A stretch of DNA of 64,000 nucleotides from Canna indica. Lineage: Eukaryota > Streptophyta > Magnoliopsida > Zingiberales > Cannaceae. Position numbers and translations under genes: made by a program. This document shows positions 33,304 to 43,803 of the stretch, in pieces (within the stretch, counting starts at the first letter, position 1; every line of letters starts with the position of its first letter). The DNA lies in contig CP136895.1 of assembly GCA_034359265.1 (NCBI GenBank), positions 46,022,001 through 46,086,000 on the forward strand, read 5' to 3'. The notes beneath the pieces were generated by a model that made no database searches, was not told the DNA's origin, and was given only the letters and a program-made list of their open reading frames with translations.

Positions 33304-34790
33304 TGTTGGCTTAAGGGTCTCTCTTAAGCCTTAATCTTTATTTTGATGATAACAAACAAATATTTAATCTATATGTGAAGTTTTGAGTTTAGGTTGAGGT
33401 TGCAATAAGTATGCCAAGTTCGTTCAAACGAAACGAAAGAAGAGATCATCAAAGAAACGGAAGAAGAAAACGTCAAAGAAAGGCTCGAGCTTAGATCAAG
33501 TAGAAATCATGTAATATAACCCTAGGATGATTTTATCCCAAGCAAAATTGTAAAGTTATCCAAGTTAAAACTTGGTAACTAAACCCATAAAAAGGCATGT
33601 AACAAAAATCAAGTAGAAGTCAGCCTCAGACTGAGTTCGATCGACCGGTCGGTCGACCGAACAAGGTAGATCTTTGGCAGCAGCCAATTCGGTCGACCGA
33701 ATGTTGCGATAAAATGACAGTAGCCATTCGGTCGACCGAAGTTGGTGAAGAAATCACAGAAGGCTGCGTCGGCGACCGATCGATCGACCAATCAAAGCCA
33801 AAATTTGGTAGAAGGCTCATCGGTCAATCGATCGGTCAATCGGATTGCAAATCACAGATCGCGCGACTAGCCTTCACTGCATCGGTCGACCGGATCAAAA
33901 ATCATAGGTCGTGTTTCTTGCTTCACTGCATCGGTCGACCGAATTTGGGATTGACTAAGCTGCGACTCATTCGGTCGACCCATCGGTCGACCGAACATTG
34001 CAAAGAATATTTAGAAAGCCAGCGGTCGCTGGGCGGTCGATCGATCGACTGACATGCGATCGAATGACGAAAATGGCTAGTTTTTCGCCCATTGAACAGT
34101 CTGTTCGGTTGAGGGGTTATAAATATCCCTCACCTACCTTCTTAAAAACTTCTTAGTGAATTTATTGAGCATTCAAGAAGTGATTAAAAGCCTTCAAAGT
34201 GATCGATCTGCTGCGCCCTAATCTTTCATCAAATTCTTCTTCAAGCGTCTCTTTCTTCAACTCTGCTGCAACTCCAGTGCATCTTCTGGCAAGTTGAAGG
34301 CGTGAAGGCTTGGGAAAAGAGCTGTGGTTTCTATTTCTATTCTTAAGCTCTTTTACATTGTATTCGAAGTGTTATTTCAGACTTATTTTCCATCTGTAAT
34401 AGCTGCTAGGTGTGCTAGTAAAACACTTAGGGAAAACTTTGTAGAATTATGTTTTGTCTAGGTGAATAGGTTTGAGGGGTTCTCAGAGTGGTAATAAGAG
34501 TGTCCTCATTGTATTCAAAGGGAAACACAAATTTTATAAAGTAGTTGTTAGAAATCTTTGGTGAGGAGCCAAGGTAGTGGAGTAGACAGTTGGCCGAACC
34601 ACTATAATTATTCTTGTCTGCATTGCTTTCTTGTTTGTCTATCATTGCTATTAATATTTGATCACATCCATTATTAAGAAACACTTGCACTCAAGTGAAG
34701 TTAAAATTGAGTAAAAAGAAAATTTGATTAAATAGAAAAGGGGACCGATACTATTCAACCCCCCCTTCTAGTGTCGAATTTCCTACAACA
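33304..34790 (+). repeat. 3' LTR of Copia family C
   Basis: This 1487-bp LTR matches the 5' LTR but has a longer palindrome array, including about 100 extra bp at 33843-33944 with two related units ending CTTCACTGCATCGGTCGACC. TATAAATA is at 34118. Confidence 0.93.
33635..34072 (+). repeat. U3 palindrome array, 3' LTR
   Basis: These are the same palindromes as at 21921-22258, but single and double units are exchanged at several sites: doublet at 33637 where the 5' LTR has a singlet; singlets at about 33688 and 33727 where it has doublets. An extra pair lies within 33843-33944. Confidence 0.85.
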
Positions 34791-34795
34791 CGAAT

Positions 34796-35470
34796 GACAA
34801 TGTTCATGTTCAGTCGAGGGCTGTCCCTAAGGCTGCGTCGGTGCCTCGGCATGCGTCGCTGGGTGTTGATGTCGTGCTGCTATCTCATTTGCCCGTTGTC
34901 GGGGCTCTTCAGGGGAAAGGGTGGATGGTACCAGAGTGTCGCTCCTTGCTGTTTCAGTATCACCAGGTTGCGATCGATTGTTGCCATTAGTCGTTGCCAT
35001 TGGCTTACGGCGACACTGATCGCTTTGCTTTGGGTTCCAACCGTTGTGGGTGAGATAATGCTTTACTCGGCCCCACGGTGGGCGCCAGATGTTCTTGCCT
35101 GAGAGTTTGATCTGGTCTGGTGTATCTCCCTGTCTGGTTCAATGCCAACAGTGGGGGGCTGCAAAAGACACTCTGACGCCCAAGTAAGGTTGACTCCAAG
35201 GTGGAGGTTACTCAATTTGGAACTTAGGATTATCTGAGTGTGCCACGTTTGTATATATTGCAGGTGGAGGTAATTATACTGTTTGGATATCTCGCTAGGA
35301 TTGTTGTTCAGAATGGATCGAGGTCATTTCCGGAGATAACGAGTTTATGATGGTATGCTCCTCATGATAAGAGAGGACGTAGGAGTTCATATTTGACTGA
35401 TCGAGTGAGTCCAAATTTTGATTTTTGTAATTTTCGAAACTCAAATTCTATTTTAGGTAAATAGCTTGTG
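34796..35470 (-). mobile_element. Gypsy-type LTR/leader remnant, minus strand
   Basis: On the reverse strand an LTR-like end ...AAGAACA (35090 on the plus strand) is followed by TCTGGCGCCCACCGTGGGG, the primer-site signature of many plant Gypsy elements (plus 35070-35089). The ~270 bp beyond are leader-like and non-coding. The far LTR boundary is unclear and set near 35470. No protein domain is present. Confidence 0.5.
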
Positions 35471-36240
35471 GATCACTGATGCCTATTAATTGCTCGCTCC
35501 TTGATTATTCCTCGACTGAAATCAAGTCTTAATATGTTACATATTATTATGTTAAAACTTCTAAATACTTAGAATATATCAAAATTATTTTTTTTAATGA
35601 AACAAATAATAATTTTTTCGCTAAAAAAGTTACGGGTGAGCTAATTCGGGTACGTTGTATTTTTTATAATATCTAAATCTTATCCTATATAAGACCAGTT
35701 CCTAAATTTTAGAATCAAATCCTATCTTGTTGAAATTGGAATCAGATCTTACCCGAAACAACATGATCCAATTTCGGGTACCCCGTTGGAACTTGTTCAT
35801 TTATAAGTTCCTGGTATCCTGTTGGAACCTGTAAATGAATAGGTTCTAGGGTACAGGTTCCAAAATAGATTTCAACTGGTTCTAGAATAAGTTTCAGAAT
35901 AGGTTTTATAACATGTTTCAAAATAGGTTTTATAACAAGTTTCAAAATAGGTTCCAACAGGGCACTCTGTTGGGACCTGTATCATTTACAGGTTCCAAGT
36001 ACCCAATGTGTTGGATTCATTAATTTTTGTCCCGGATTTTATCCAAATTTAATTCAGGTCTACCTAAAATCTATTCGATTGGATAGGTTCTAATGGATTT
36101 CGAGTCTATTCTATTCCAATGCACAACCTTAAAAAAAAAAAGAAGTTAGTTATTTAAGAAAATAATAAATAGACGGCTGGTGCGGGGGCCCACATTGGAC
36201 TCGGCTACACCTCAACTGGCGAATTGAATGCCTCGTGTCC
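35471..36240. other. Spacer upstream of KCS with short repeats
   Basis: AT-rich spacer. Between about 35890 and 35955 a 24-bp unit AGGTTTTATAACATGTTTCA is tandemly repeated, and GTTGGAACCTGT/ACAGGTTCCAA words recur in both orientations (35786-35990), suggesting a small decayed inverted-repeat element. I see no gene. Confidence 0.5.
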
Positions 36241-36327
36241 GCCACTCTCTTCTTCGTCTTCTTCTTCAATAAGGGAGTTCGCTGGGGGTGGTTGCATCCT
36301 CTAACCTTCCATTTCCACCACCTCCCC

Positions 36328-36335
36328 TTAAATAC
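36328..36335 (+). promoter_or_regulatory. Possible TATA-like element of KCS
   Basis: TTAAATAC lies 116 bp before the KCS start codon, within a CT-rich leader (CTTCTTCGTCTTCTTCTTC at 36247). It is the best TATA-like word nearby, but weak. Confidence 0.35.
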
Positions 36336-36450
36336 CTCCTCCTATTACAAGTACCAACAGCACGTCTGTACAACCCACCTCCTCCATTACCTGTACACTT
36401 GATATCTCTTTTTCACCTCATCCATCTCCTGCTACTTGCTTGCAGCCTCC

Positions 36451-38125
36451 ATGGCGGCGGCGGCGGAGGGCACAACGAACTCGACCTCCAACCAAGGCTC
36501 GGCTTCTGCGTCGCAGCAAGATGCGGAGAGACAGAGGCTGCCAAACTTTCTCCAGTCTGTGAACCTCAAGCACGTCAAGCTCGGCTACCACTACTTGATC
36601 ACCCACGGGATGTACCTCCTCCTGCTCCCCCTCCTTGCCTCCGTATCCATCCGCCTCGCGACCTTCACCTCCGCGGAGCTGCTCCTTATGTGGGAGGCAC
36701 TCCGATTCAACCTCGCCTTCGTGGTCCGGTGCTCCGCGCTCGTCGTGTTTCTGGCGACCATGTTCTACGTGAAGCAGCCACGGCCAGTGTACCTCATGGA
36801 CTTCGCGTGCTACAAGCCGAGCAGCGAGCTCCAGTTCACGAGGGAGTTCTTCATGGAGCAATCGACGCGCACCGGAATCTTCACGGAGGACAACCTCTCG
36901 TTCCAGAAGAAGATCCTGGAGCGGTCCGGGCTGGGACAGTCAACGTACTTCCCCGCGGCATTATTCCGTATGCCGCCCGACCTCTGCGTGGCGCAGGCGA
37001 GGAAGGAGGCTGAGATGGTGATGTTCGGAGCCATCGACAACGTCCTCCAGAAAACCGGCGTGAAGCCCAAGGACATCGATATACTGATAGTAAACTGCAG
37101 CCTCTTCAACCCCACCCCTTCCCTCTCTGCCATGGTCGTCAACCACTACAAGCTCCGCGGCAACATCCAAAGCTTCAATCTCGGCGGGATGGGATGCAGT
37201 GCAGGGCTCATCTCCATTGACCTTGCGAAGCATCTCCTCCAGGTTTCTTCTTCTTCTCTCTCTTTCTCTCTCTCTGTGTAAATTACTTGAGCTGACTTGA
37301 GTTAAACGATATACATACATACAATTAAAGGTGAGGAGGAATTCGTATGCGTTGGTTGTGAGCACAGAGAACATCACTCTCAACTGGTACTTTGGGAACG
37401 ACCGATCCATGCTCTTGCCCAACTGCTTGTTCCGTGTGGGCTGCGCCGCAGTGCTTCTGACCAACCGCCGCTCAGCCCGCGGCCGCTCCAAGTATCAGCT
37501 CATGCACACCGTCCGCACCCACAAAGGCGCGGAAGACCGCTGTTTCAACTGCGTTTACCAGAAGGAGGACGACGAAGGGAAGGTGGGGGTGTCCTTATCC
37601 AAGGACCTCATGGAGGTGGCCGGAGAAGCCCTGAAGGCCAACATCACCACCCTCGGGCCGCTGGTGCTCCCGCTGTCGGAGCAGCTCCTCTTCTTCTGCA
37701 CGCTGGTGGCGAGGAAGGCCTTCAAGATGAAGATCAAGCCCTACATTCCGGACTTCAAGCTGGCGGTCGAGCACTTCTGCATCCACGCAGGGGGGAGGGC
37801 AGTGTTGGACGAGCTGGAGAAGAGCCTGGAGCTGACGGAGCGGCACATGGAGCCGTCGAGGATGACGCTGTACCGCTTCGGCAATACGTCGAGCAGCTCG
37901 CTGTGGTACGAGCTCGCCTACTCGGAGGCCAAAGGGAGGATGAAGAAAGGGGATCGGACATGGCAGATCGCGTTTGGGTCGGGGTTCAAATGCAACAGCG
38001 CGGTTTGGCGAGCGTTGAGGACCATCGATCCGGCCAAGGAGAAGAATCCATGGACGGAGGAGATCCATCAGTTCCCGGTGAGAGTACCAAAGGTGGAAGC
38101 CATTGGACCCTTTAAAAAGCCTTGA
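36451..38125 (+). CDS. KCS: 3-ketoacyl-CoA synthase, two exons (36451-37242, 37331-38125)
   Basis: The 528-residue product condenses malonyl-CoA with long-chain acyl-CoA, the first and rate-limiting step of very-long-chain fatty acid elongation at the ER, feeding wax, cutin/suberin and sphingolipids. Two N-terminal membrane segments (about residues 47-69 and 87-106) precede the FAE1/CUT1-type domain with PRPVYLMDF and [14 protein letters not shown]. The catalytic Cys249 lies in [10 protein letters not shown], His416 in HFCIHAGG and Asn449 in [21 protein letters not shown] follows. The start is ATG 36451 (no upstream in-frame ATG), and the 88-bp intron (GT 37243, AG 37330) is phase 0, between Gln264 and Val265. 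Both exons are open and GC-rich, unlike the surroundings. Overall character is nearest the KCS4/9/11/17 subgroup (inference). It appears functional. Confidence 0.96.
37243..37330 (+). other. KCS intron 1 (88 bp)
   Basis: It starts GTTTCTTCTTCTTCTC and ends AATTAAAG. The CT-rich start is followed by an AT-rich end. Removing it joins CTCCAG to GTGAGGAGG without changing frame and restores an uninterrupted KCS domain. Confidence 0.9.
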
Positions 38126-38134
38126 GATGGAACC

Positions 38135-38136
<2 letters not shown>

Positions 38137-38188
<52 letters not shown>
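38137..38188. repeat. (AT)n microsatellite in KCS 3' region
   Basis: About 50 bp of nearly pure AT dinucleotides begin 12 bp after the KCS stop codon, within the presumed 3' UTR. Confidence 0.95.
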
Positions 38189-38189
<1 letters not shown>

Positions 38190-38252
38190 TATACTAATGA
38201 AGCTTCGTTAAGCAATCCTTAGTGGCTATAAAAAAAATATCATGCAAAATCA

Positions 38253-38258
38253 AATAAA
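38253..38258 (+). terminator. Possible polyadenylation signal of KCS
   Basis: AATAAA occurs 128 bp after the stop codon, upstream of the MITE at 38320. Plant signals are loose, so this is a candidate only. Confidence 0.35.
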
Positions 38259-38319
38259 ACATCAGTTATTATTAATTAAGGAGATGTTGTAGTGCTTTTA
38301 ATTTTACATGAATTATATA

Positions 38320-38716
38320 GGCTTAATTATATTTTTGGTTCCCAAAATATCATATTTTTTTTCATTAGTTCTCTAATTTTTAAAAAAATTTCGTTTAATC
38401 GTTCAAAAATTATTTTAATTTTCGTTTGGTCCCGTCAACTTTTACTATTAAATGTCAGCATGACAATATATAATTATATTTTAAGTTATTAAAATATGTA
38501 TTTTTTTCATCGGTCCCTCAAAATATTTAATTTTTTTCGTTTGGTCTTTCTTTAATTCATGTCAGCATTGCTATATTGATATTTAACAGTAAAAGTTAAC
38601 AAAAAGACCAAACAAAAATAAAAATAATTTTTGAGAGACTAAATAATTTTTTTAAAAAAATAAGAGATCAAATAAAAAAATATGATATTTTCATAGATAA
38701 AAAATATAATTAAGCC
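38320..38716. mobile_element. MULE-type MITE (copy 2), 397 bp
   Basis: Termini GGCTTAATTATATTTTTGG (left) and the complement of ...AAAATATAATTAAGCC (right) are the ends of long inverted repeats covering most of the element. A perfect 9-bp duplication AATTATATA (38311-38319, 38717-38725) is the hallmark of Mutator-like elements. It is the same family as 20779-21307. It has no coding capacity and sits about 60 bp past the KCS polyadenylation candidate. Confidence 0.9.
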
Positions 38717-39528
38717 AATTATATACGGAGGAGGGCACAGTATAATTAGCATTTATTACTCTCAATTTCATCCCTCTAAGTTGTTGTATTTTAATGCTCT
38801 TCCTGATTTATTTTATTTCGGCATATTTCTATTAAATCTTTTGACTTTAAATAGTTTTCGTGTACTTGAAAGAAAGAAAGAAAGGAGAGAAGAAAAGGAA
38901 AATGAGAGAAAGAAAAAGAAAATTAAAATTTTCTTGCTTGTCGTTTTTACTTCGAAGGAAAGAGGAAGGAATGAGAAAAAAATTCTTCTCTCTCCCCAAA
39001 TATGGGCAGAATATTGAAAGCTTCTATCTCCCTCGTTGCGTAATTAACTCTCTCTCAAGCTCTCACCCAATTATTTCTCGCATTCCTAACTTGTCTCGAT
39101 CCAATCAAAAAAAAAAAAAAAAAAAAAAAAATCAATTTTAATTGAAAATGTGATTTAGCGCAATCCGAAATTATTCTAAGAGATTGAGTTGACCTGAATT
39201 AATTAACAATATTTAAAAAATTTAATTTAAAACTTCATTTGCAGGATTCAATCAAACTCAAAAAATCTAATTTGATTCAACCTGAAATTAATTAAAAATT
39301 TTGATTTGATCAGACTTGAACTTTATTTTACTGAAATTTCAATCCAACGCCCAACCCAACTTGAATCAAATCAACTAGAATATTTAATAATTGGGCTTGG
39401 ATTCAAGTAACTCATAATTTTTTTGTTGAAGTTAAATTTCAACCAAACTTAGCCCAAACCACCCCAGTCCCACCCTAAGCTTCACCATCCTCTTTTTCAC
39501 CATCTTTCGCGTTTGTCCCCGTTGTCAT
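38717..39528. other. Low-complexity intergenic DNA
   Basis: There is an AG-rich GAAAGAAAGA tract (38865-38985), an A-run at about 39108-39130, then AT-rich sequence with CAACCCAACTTGAATC-type words (39150-39430). No gene is seen; open frames here are low-complexity. Confidence 0.6.
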
Positions 39529-40028
39529 TAGGAGTGAGCAAAACTCGAATCGATCCGAATAATTTAAAAAAATCAATCCAAAAATTAATTCAGGTCAAAT
39601 TAATCGGGTAAAACGGGTCGGTTCAGGTCTACATTTTAAGAATTCTATACACTTTATTCGGGTCTGGTGAAAACCTTAATTTACTCGACCCGACCCGAAA
39701 ATATAGTCAAATACATATCTATTTATAATGTATTTATAAAAGATGATGTTGGTTTTGTGATTAATTAGAAGGTTGAAAATAAAGTTTATGAGATCTTGAG
39801 TTTAATTTCTAGCGAAATTATATTTTAAATATAATTGTTCATCATTTTTATCATCAATTTCAAAAAAAAAATTTTTTTTTTTTTTTTTCTAAATGTAATT
39901 CGGATTAATCAGATCGGGCTCTGAAATTTTTTCGGGTATAGTCGAATGGTGTAGGGGACAATTTAACCGGATTCGAATTATTCGGATTGAGTCGAATTTT
40001 AACTCAACCCGATCAATGCTCATCCCTA
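39529..40028. mobile_element. hAT-like MITE, 500 bp
   Basis: The ends TAGGAGTGAGCA and the complement of TGCTCATCCCTA are inverted repeats that continue imperfectly inward (CGAATCGATCCGAATAATT against AATTATTCGGATTGAGTCG). Flanking 8-bp sites GTTGTCAT (39521-39528) and ATTGTCAT (40029-40036) differ at one base, fitting hAT target duplications. No transposase is encoded. Confidence 0.75.
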
Positions 40029-42019
40029 ATTGTCATCATCTATAAATTTATGAACAAGAAAACACCTAACGATCAATGGGCGAACCTAGTGAGTTAAAAC
40101 TAGAATATTATCATTAAAAGTGTTTGTGTGAGACAAGGTACACAAGAAATAATAAAATTAAGAAAATCATTATTATTTTTCTTTTTTTCCATTCTTTTTC
40201 ACTTTATTTTTCTTTCCTTTCTTTTCCTCATTTCTCTCTATTCCTTTCCTTCCATTTAAGTAAATGAAGCTAACAAGACAAAGCATGACTAGATACAATA
40301 GGACAAAACTTATATGGAGATTAGATGATAACATTGAAAGCGAATAGTTAAAAGGATCAAATTATAAAAACTTAACTTGTCTTTTTTTTTTTTCAAATTT
40401 TTGAAAAAAATTCTCCATTATTTTTCTAGTAAATGTCTTATTGCATATGAACATATTTTAGGATGGACGATATAACGAACAACGAAACTTGAAGATAATC
40501 TTTTCGTACACATTCACTTGCATCACATACACAAGCTAGTGCTCTCTGAATCGTGCAATATGATGTTATTGTTACATTCAAAATTGAGAATCGAATCTAA
40601 ACTAGACAAGTTGCTTAGTCTTGTGAATACCCAATTTGATGGCCCTCTAGGAAGGGGACAACACAATCAGATTCGACTATCTTCTGAACCTATTTGACCT
40701 GAAGTAGCAACAAACTATGAGAGTTCGTTCTCGCTCCAGCCCATCGTCGGGAAGGAATAGAGCTTCTTGAAATTTTTGGACTGACTGATTGGAGTGGAAC
40801 GAATGGAAAGAAATTTATGGTAGTTAAACAGGAGGAACAGAAAAAAAAAAATTGTGATAAAGTGAGGAAATGGAGTGAATAGAAATTTTTTAAGTTGAAG
40901 TGAGTAGAGTGATCGAACGAAGAAATTTCGAACAAAAGGATCAAAACTTGCAGACAGATTATTCCATTTTTGAATCGGAACTGGAGGGGGAGTCTTGATC
41001 TCTCAATTTTCCTCATCTCAAATTGAAAAATACCATGACTGCTGGCACAAAGTTAGTCAACAATACAGACTTGACGTCATCCCCACCTTCCTCCAGTATC
41101 TCACTTCGTGAGTGTGACAGACACCTTTTTCTTTGTTTCAGAGCCTATGGATAGATAAACATTTCATTAATTGATTCATGAGATAGCTCGTCTATCCAAA
41201 TGAATCATTCTTATGGTTTTTGTCTCCCCCCCCCTTCAAACACCGAGACAAATGTTAACAAAAGCAATCAAGATGGGTTGACCCCACTTGTTGTTGGCAG
41301 GCCAGGTGCTCACCCTCTTCGGTTGGGTAGCACTCCTCCCGAAAGTTGCTTTTGTTCGGCTCCACATGGCACCACTAGTTCCCAAAATGAGTGCCGGCCA
41401 TTGAAGAACAATTGAAAATGAAAGAAAAAAAAGTTTTAATGGAATATAACATATGATTGATTGAATAAAAGTGACCGGGGTGGCGAGAAAAACCAGTACA
41501 GATCTCATATCACAATGTGGTCATTGGAACTTGTGGTTGATCTCACCGATCAACTACTTGGAGATGCCTATGATGTCGAATCGCTCGCGTCCTCAGATTG
41601 GATATAATTTTTTATATTTTTAAGGTTTAATTTTAATTTAGCCGTTAAAATTATAAGATTTTATTAATTTAGCCCACTAGATTTTCTTTTTAAAAAAATA
41701 TCAATTTAGTCTATTAAGCTTTCAATTTGATCCATAGTTGACTTTTATTTCAATTAGATCATTCCACCTCCAAAACGCTCACGGCAACTAGAATTAATTC
41801 TATCATTTCTCTAAGCATAAGAATAAATGGAAGATGATTATATGTACTTTCACAACCACCATGTAGAATATGAAGAATTTAGTTAACAACAAAAAGACCA
41901 TGACATACGAAATGGATCGATTTGACTATTAGCACTTGAAAAAAAACATAAATATTCATTTATTTTCACGTGTAAACAGTAAAGTATATATTTTATACGG
42001 TTGAAAAATAACAATTCTC
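40029..42019. other. Intergenic DNA, no supported gene
   Basis: AT-rich, with poly-T/A runs (40185-40250, 40380-40400). A 71-codon frame at 41200-41415 contains a more GC-balanced part (41270-41400) that I cannot assign. At 41630-41760 a TTATTAATTTAGC-containing stretch is answered in inverted form at about 48010-48035 beyond the LINE. Confidence 0.5.
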
Positions 42020-42101
42020 AAAGTCTGAGCAATTTGGTGTTGGTGTCGAGGATTCTATCGAGTGTGAATTTATAGATACAAGTAATCTCAATTGCCTGGT
42101 C

Positions 42102-43772
42102 ATGAGATCCTCTCGCTTGCCTAGGGAAAATCCCGCTCCTCTCTCGAGAGATCGGCCGCCCCCTGCGCCGCCGGATCCCCCATCTTCTTCTCCCACCTCT
42201 CAACATAGAGCGCCTACCTCTGTGGCTTCGAAAATATCTTCTTCCTCAGTGGAGGGTACTAAGGTCCAGGATCATGATCAGGATCCTCAATCTACGAAAC
42301 AAAGTGGAAAGATCTCCAATCTTTCATCGAGAAACTTCTCCTGGGCACAAGTTCTCCGAGTTATGAACAGCCCTCTCTCTGATACTCCCCCATTCTTTCA
42401 AAAGATCATATCAAAACCTACTGGTAGGGTTTCGTTTCATAAGGATCAATTGAATCAATGGTGTGAGCCTTGGCATTCTAACATGATTGGAAAGTTTCTC
42501 GGTCGTATTCCCCCGATTCTAGCGGTTCGTTCTTGGGCGAAAAAATTATGGTCTTCCTTTGGTTTGAAATCGGTTTTAGATCTTGACGATGGTTTTTTCA
42601 TTTTTTGATTTGAATCTATTACTCATGCCACTGAAGCCCTTGCGGCTGGTCCTTGGTCGTTTCATGGTAATTTACTCTGGTTGATGTCATGGAAACCAAT
42701 GTTTAGGCCTTGGATGGAGCAAATCACCACGACTGCTGTTTGGGTTCGGATCCACGATCTTCCTTTTGAACTTTGGAATGAACACTCGATCTCTATGATT
42801 GCTGCTTCTCTTGGCAGAGTTCTTAAAATCGACGATCGATCTTTTTTCTTTAAACATGGTAAATATGTTCGTGTTTGTTTGGATTTGGATCTTGCGATCC
42901 CTGTGCGTCATAGTGTGTGGGTGGATTTTGATGGTACTGAAATTTTTCAACTGATTTCATACGAGAATTTGCCTTTGATTTGTTTCGCTTGTGACTTAGT
43001 GGGTCACTCCCAGGCTTCCTGTACATTTGTTTCTCCTTCACAAGATTCGATTTCTCCTTATTCGAATGATACCGATTTTGTTGAGTTAAATCCTGCTGTC
43101 GTCGTCCGCCGTCGTCTGGCTCTCGCCCAATGCCAAAGGACAGGGTTGATGGTCAAGGTCTTGACCCTCGTGGCCTGGGCATGGAAGCCGCGATCAGATT
43201 AAATCCAAGGGACCAAGGTTCCGGTCAAGTTAGCCAATTCGGGTCTGGTCATCATGGTATGCGGTCAGACTTTAATTCGGACTCGGGTTCTTCCTCCCTG
43301 AAGATGGACTTGGAACCTCCCTTGGAACCCGTAGACCCGTATAAGAGATGGACGAAGGGAGTTAATCTCTTATAAGACGGCCGTAGACTCTAATCTAGTT
43401 CCTCCCCTAAATAAGACGGCCGACCCTAATCCTCTATCTACCCGAGCAGAGTTAGAACTTCCCTCCCCCCCTTCTGCTCCGATGCCTAAAGAGGATGCTT
43501 CTCTTGTTCCTGTGCCGGTCTCTCGCTCTTTTGAGCACCTTGCTCGAGAGCTGGAAGTTGTCTTCTCTGCTGCTCCCCTGCTGCAACCTCAGAAGCAACC
43601 GTGCCCCCATTCCAAAAAGAGCTCAAAGCAATCCCAATCTTCCTCCTCGAAGGTTACCAATGGCCCAGTGGCCACTAAAAGAAGACGCTCAGAGTTATTA
43701 CCTACATCTACGGAGGCACTCACTTCGGGTGCTTCGGGTTTGTTACAGGGAAGTTCTCATTCTCCTGTCTAA
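42102..43772 (+). pseudogene. LINE ORF1 (DUF4283-type, zinc knuckle), broken
   Basis: ATG at 42102 opens a Pro/Ser-rich N-terminus. The DUF4283-like core follows (GRVSFHKDQLNQW, VGKF-type, WVRIHDLPFELWNE) and a CCHC knuckle CFACDLVGHSQASC near 42981-43022. A TGA at 42606-42608 interrupts the core without changing frame. From about 43130 to 43375 the reading continues in another frame and returns by 43482, so two indels are present. The tail is Ser/Lys-rich. It would bind LINE RNA. Confidence 0.85.
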
Positions 43773-43803
43773 CTTCTTCGACTTGTCTATTATGATTATA
43801 TTA

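Larger units (their letters stand above)
21594..34790 (+). mobile_element. Copia LTR retrotransposon, family C, full length with nested CACTA
   Basis: LTRs at 21594-22982 and 33304-34790 are flanked by a perfect 5-bp duplication CGAAT (21589-21593, 34791-34795). A tRNA-Met PBS follows the 5' LTR and a purine tract precedes the 3' LTR. Internal order is gag, protease, integrase, RT, RNase H, the Copia order. The element is about 8.1 kb without the 5059-bp CACTA insertion at 25691-30749. Multiple stops and frameshifts inactivate it. The two LTRs differ by ~100 bp, mostly in their palindrome arrays. Confidence 0.95.

Noticed and set aside
37595..38068. 157-codon reverse-strand frame overlapping KCS exon 2 (also 36418-36861)
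   Set aside because: GC-rich exons often leave long antisense frames; no domain is visible and the sense product is a complete KCS.
40690..41016. 108-codon reverse-strand frame
   Set aside because: Phe/Leu/Ser-rich translation of T-rich intergenic DNA without a domain.
41200..41415. 71-codon open frame in a more GC-balanced patch
   Set aside because: No recognised domain, no splice context and a poly-C start region; insufficient to call a gene.
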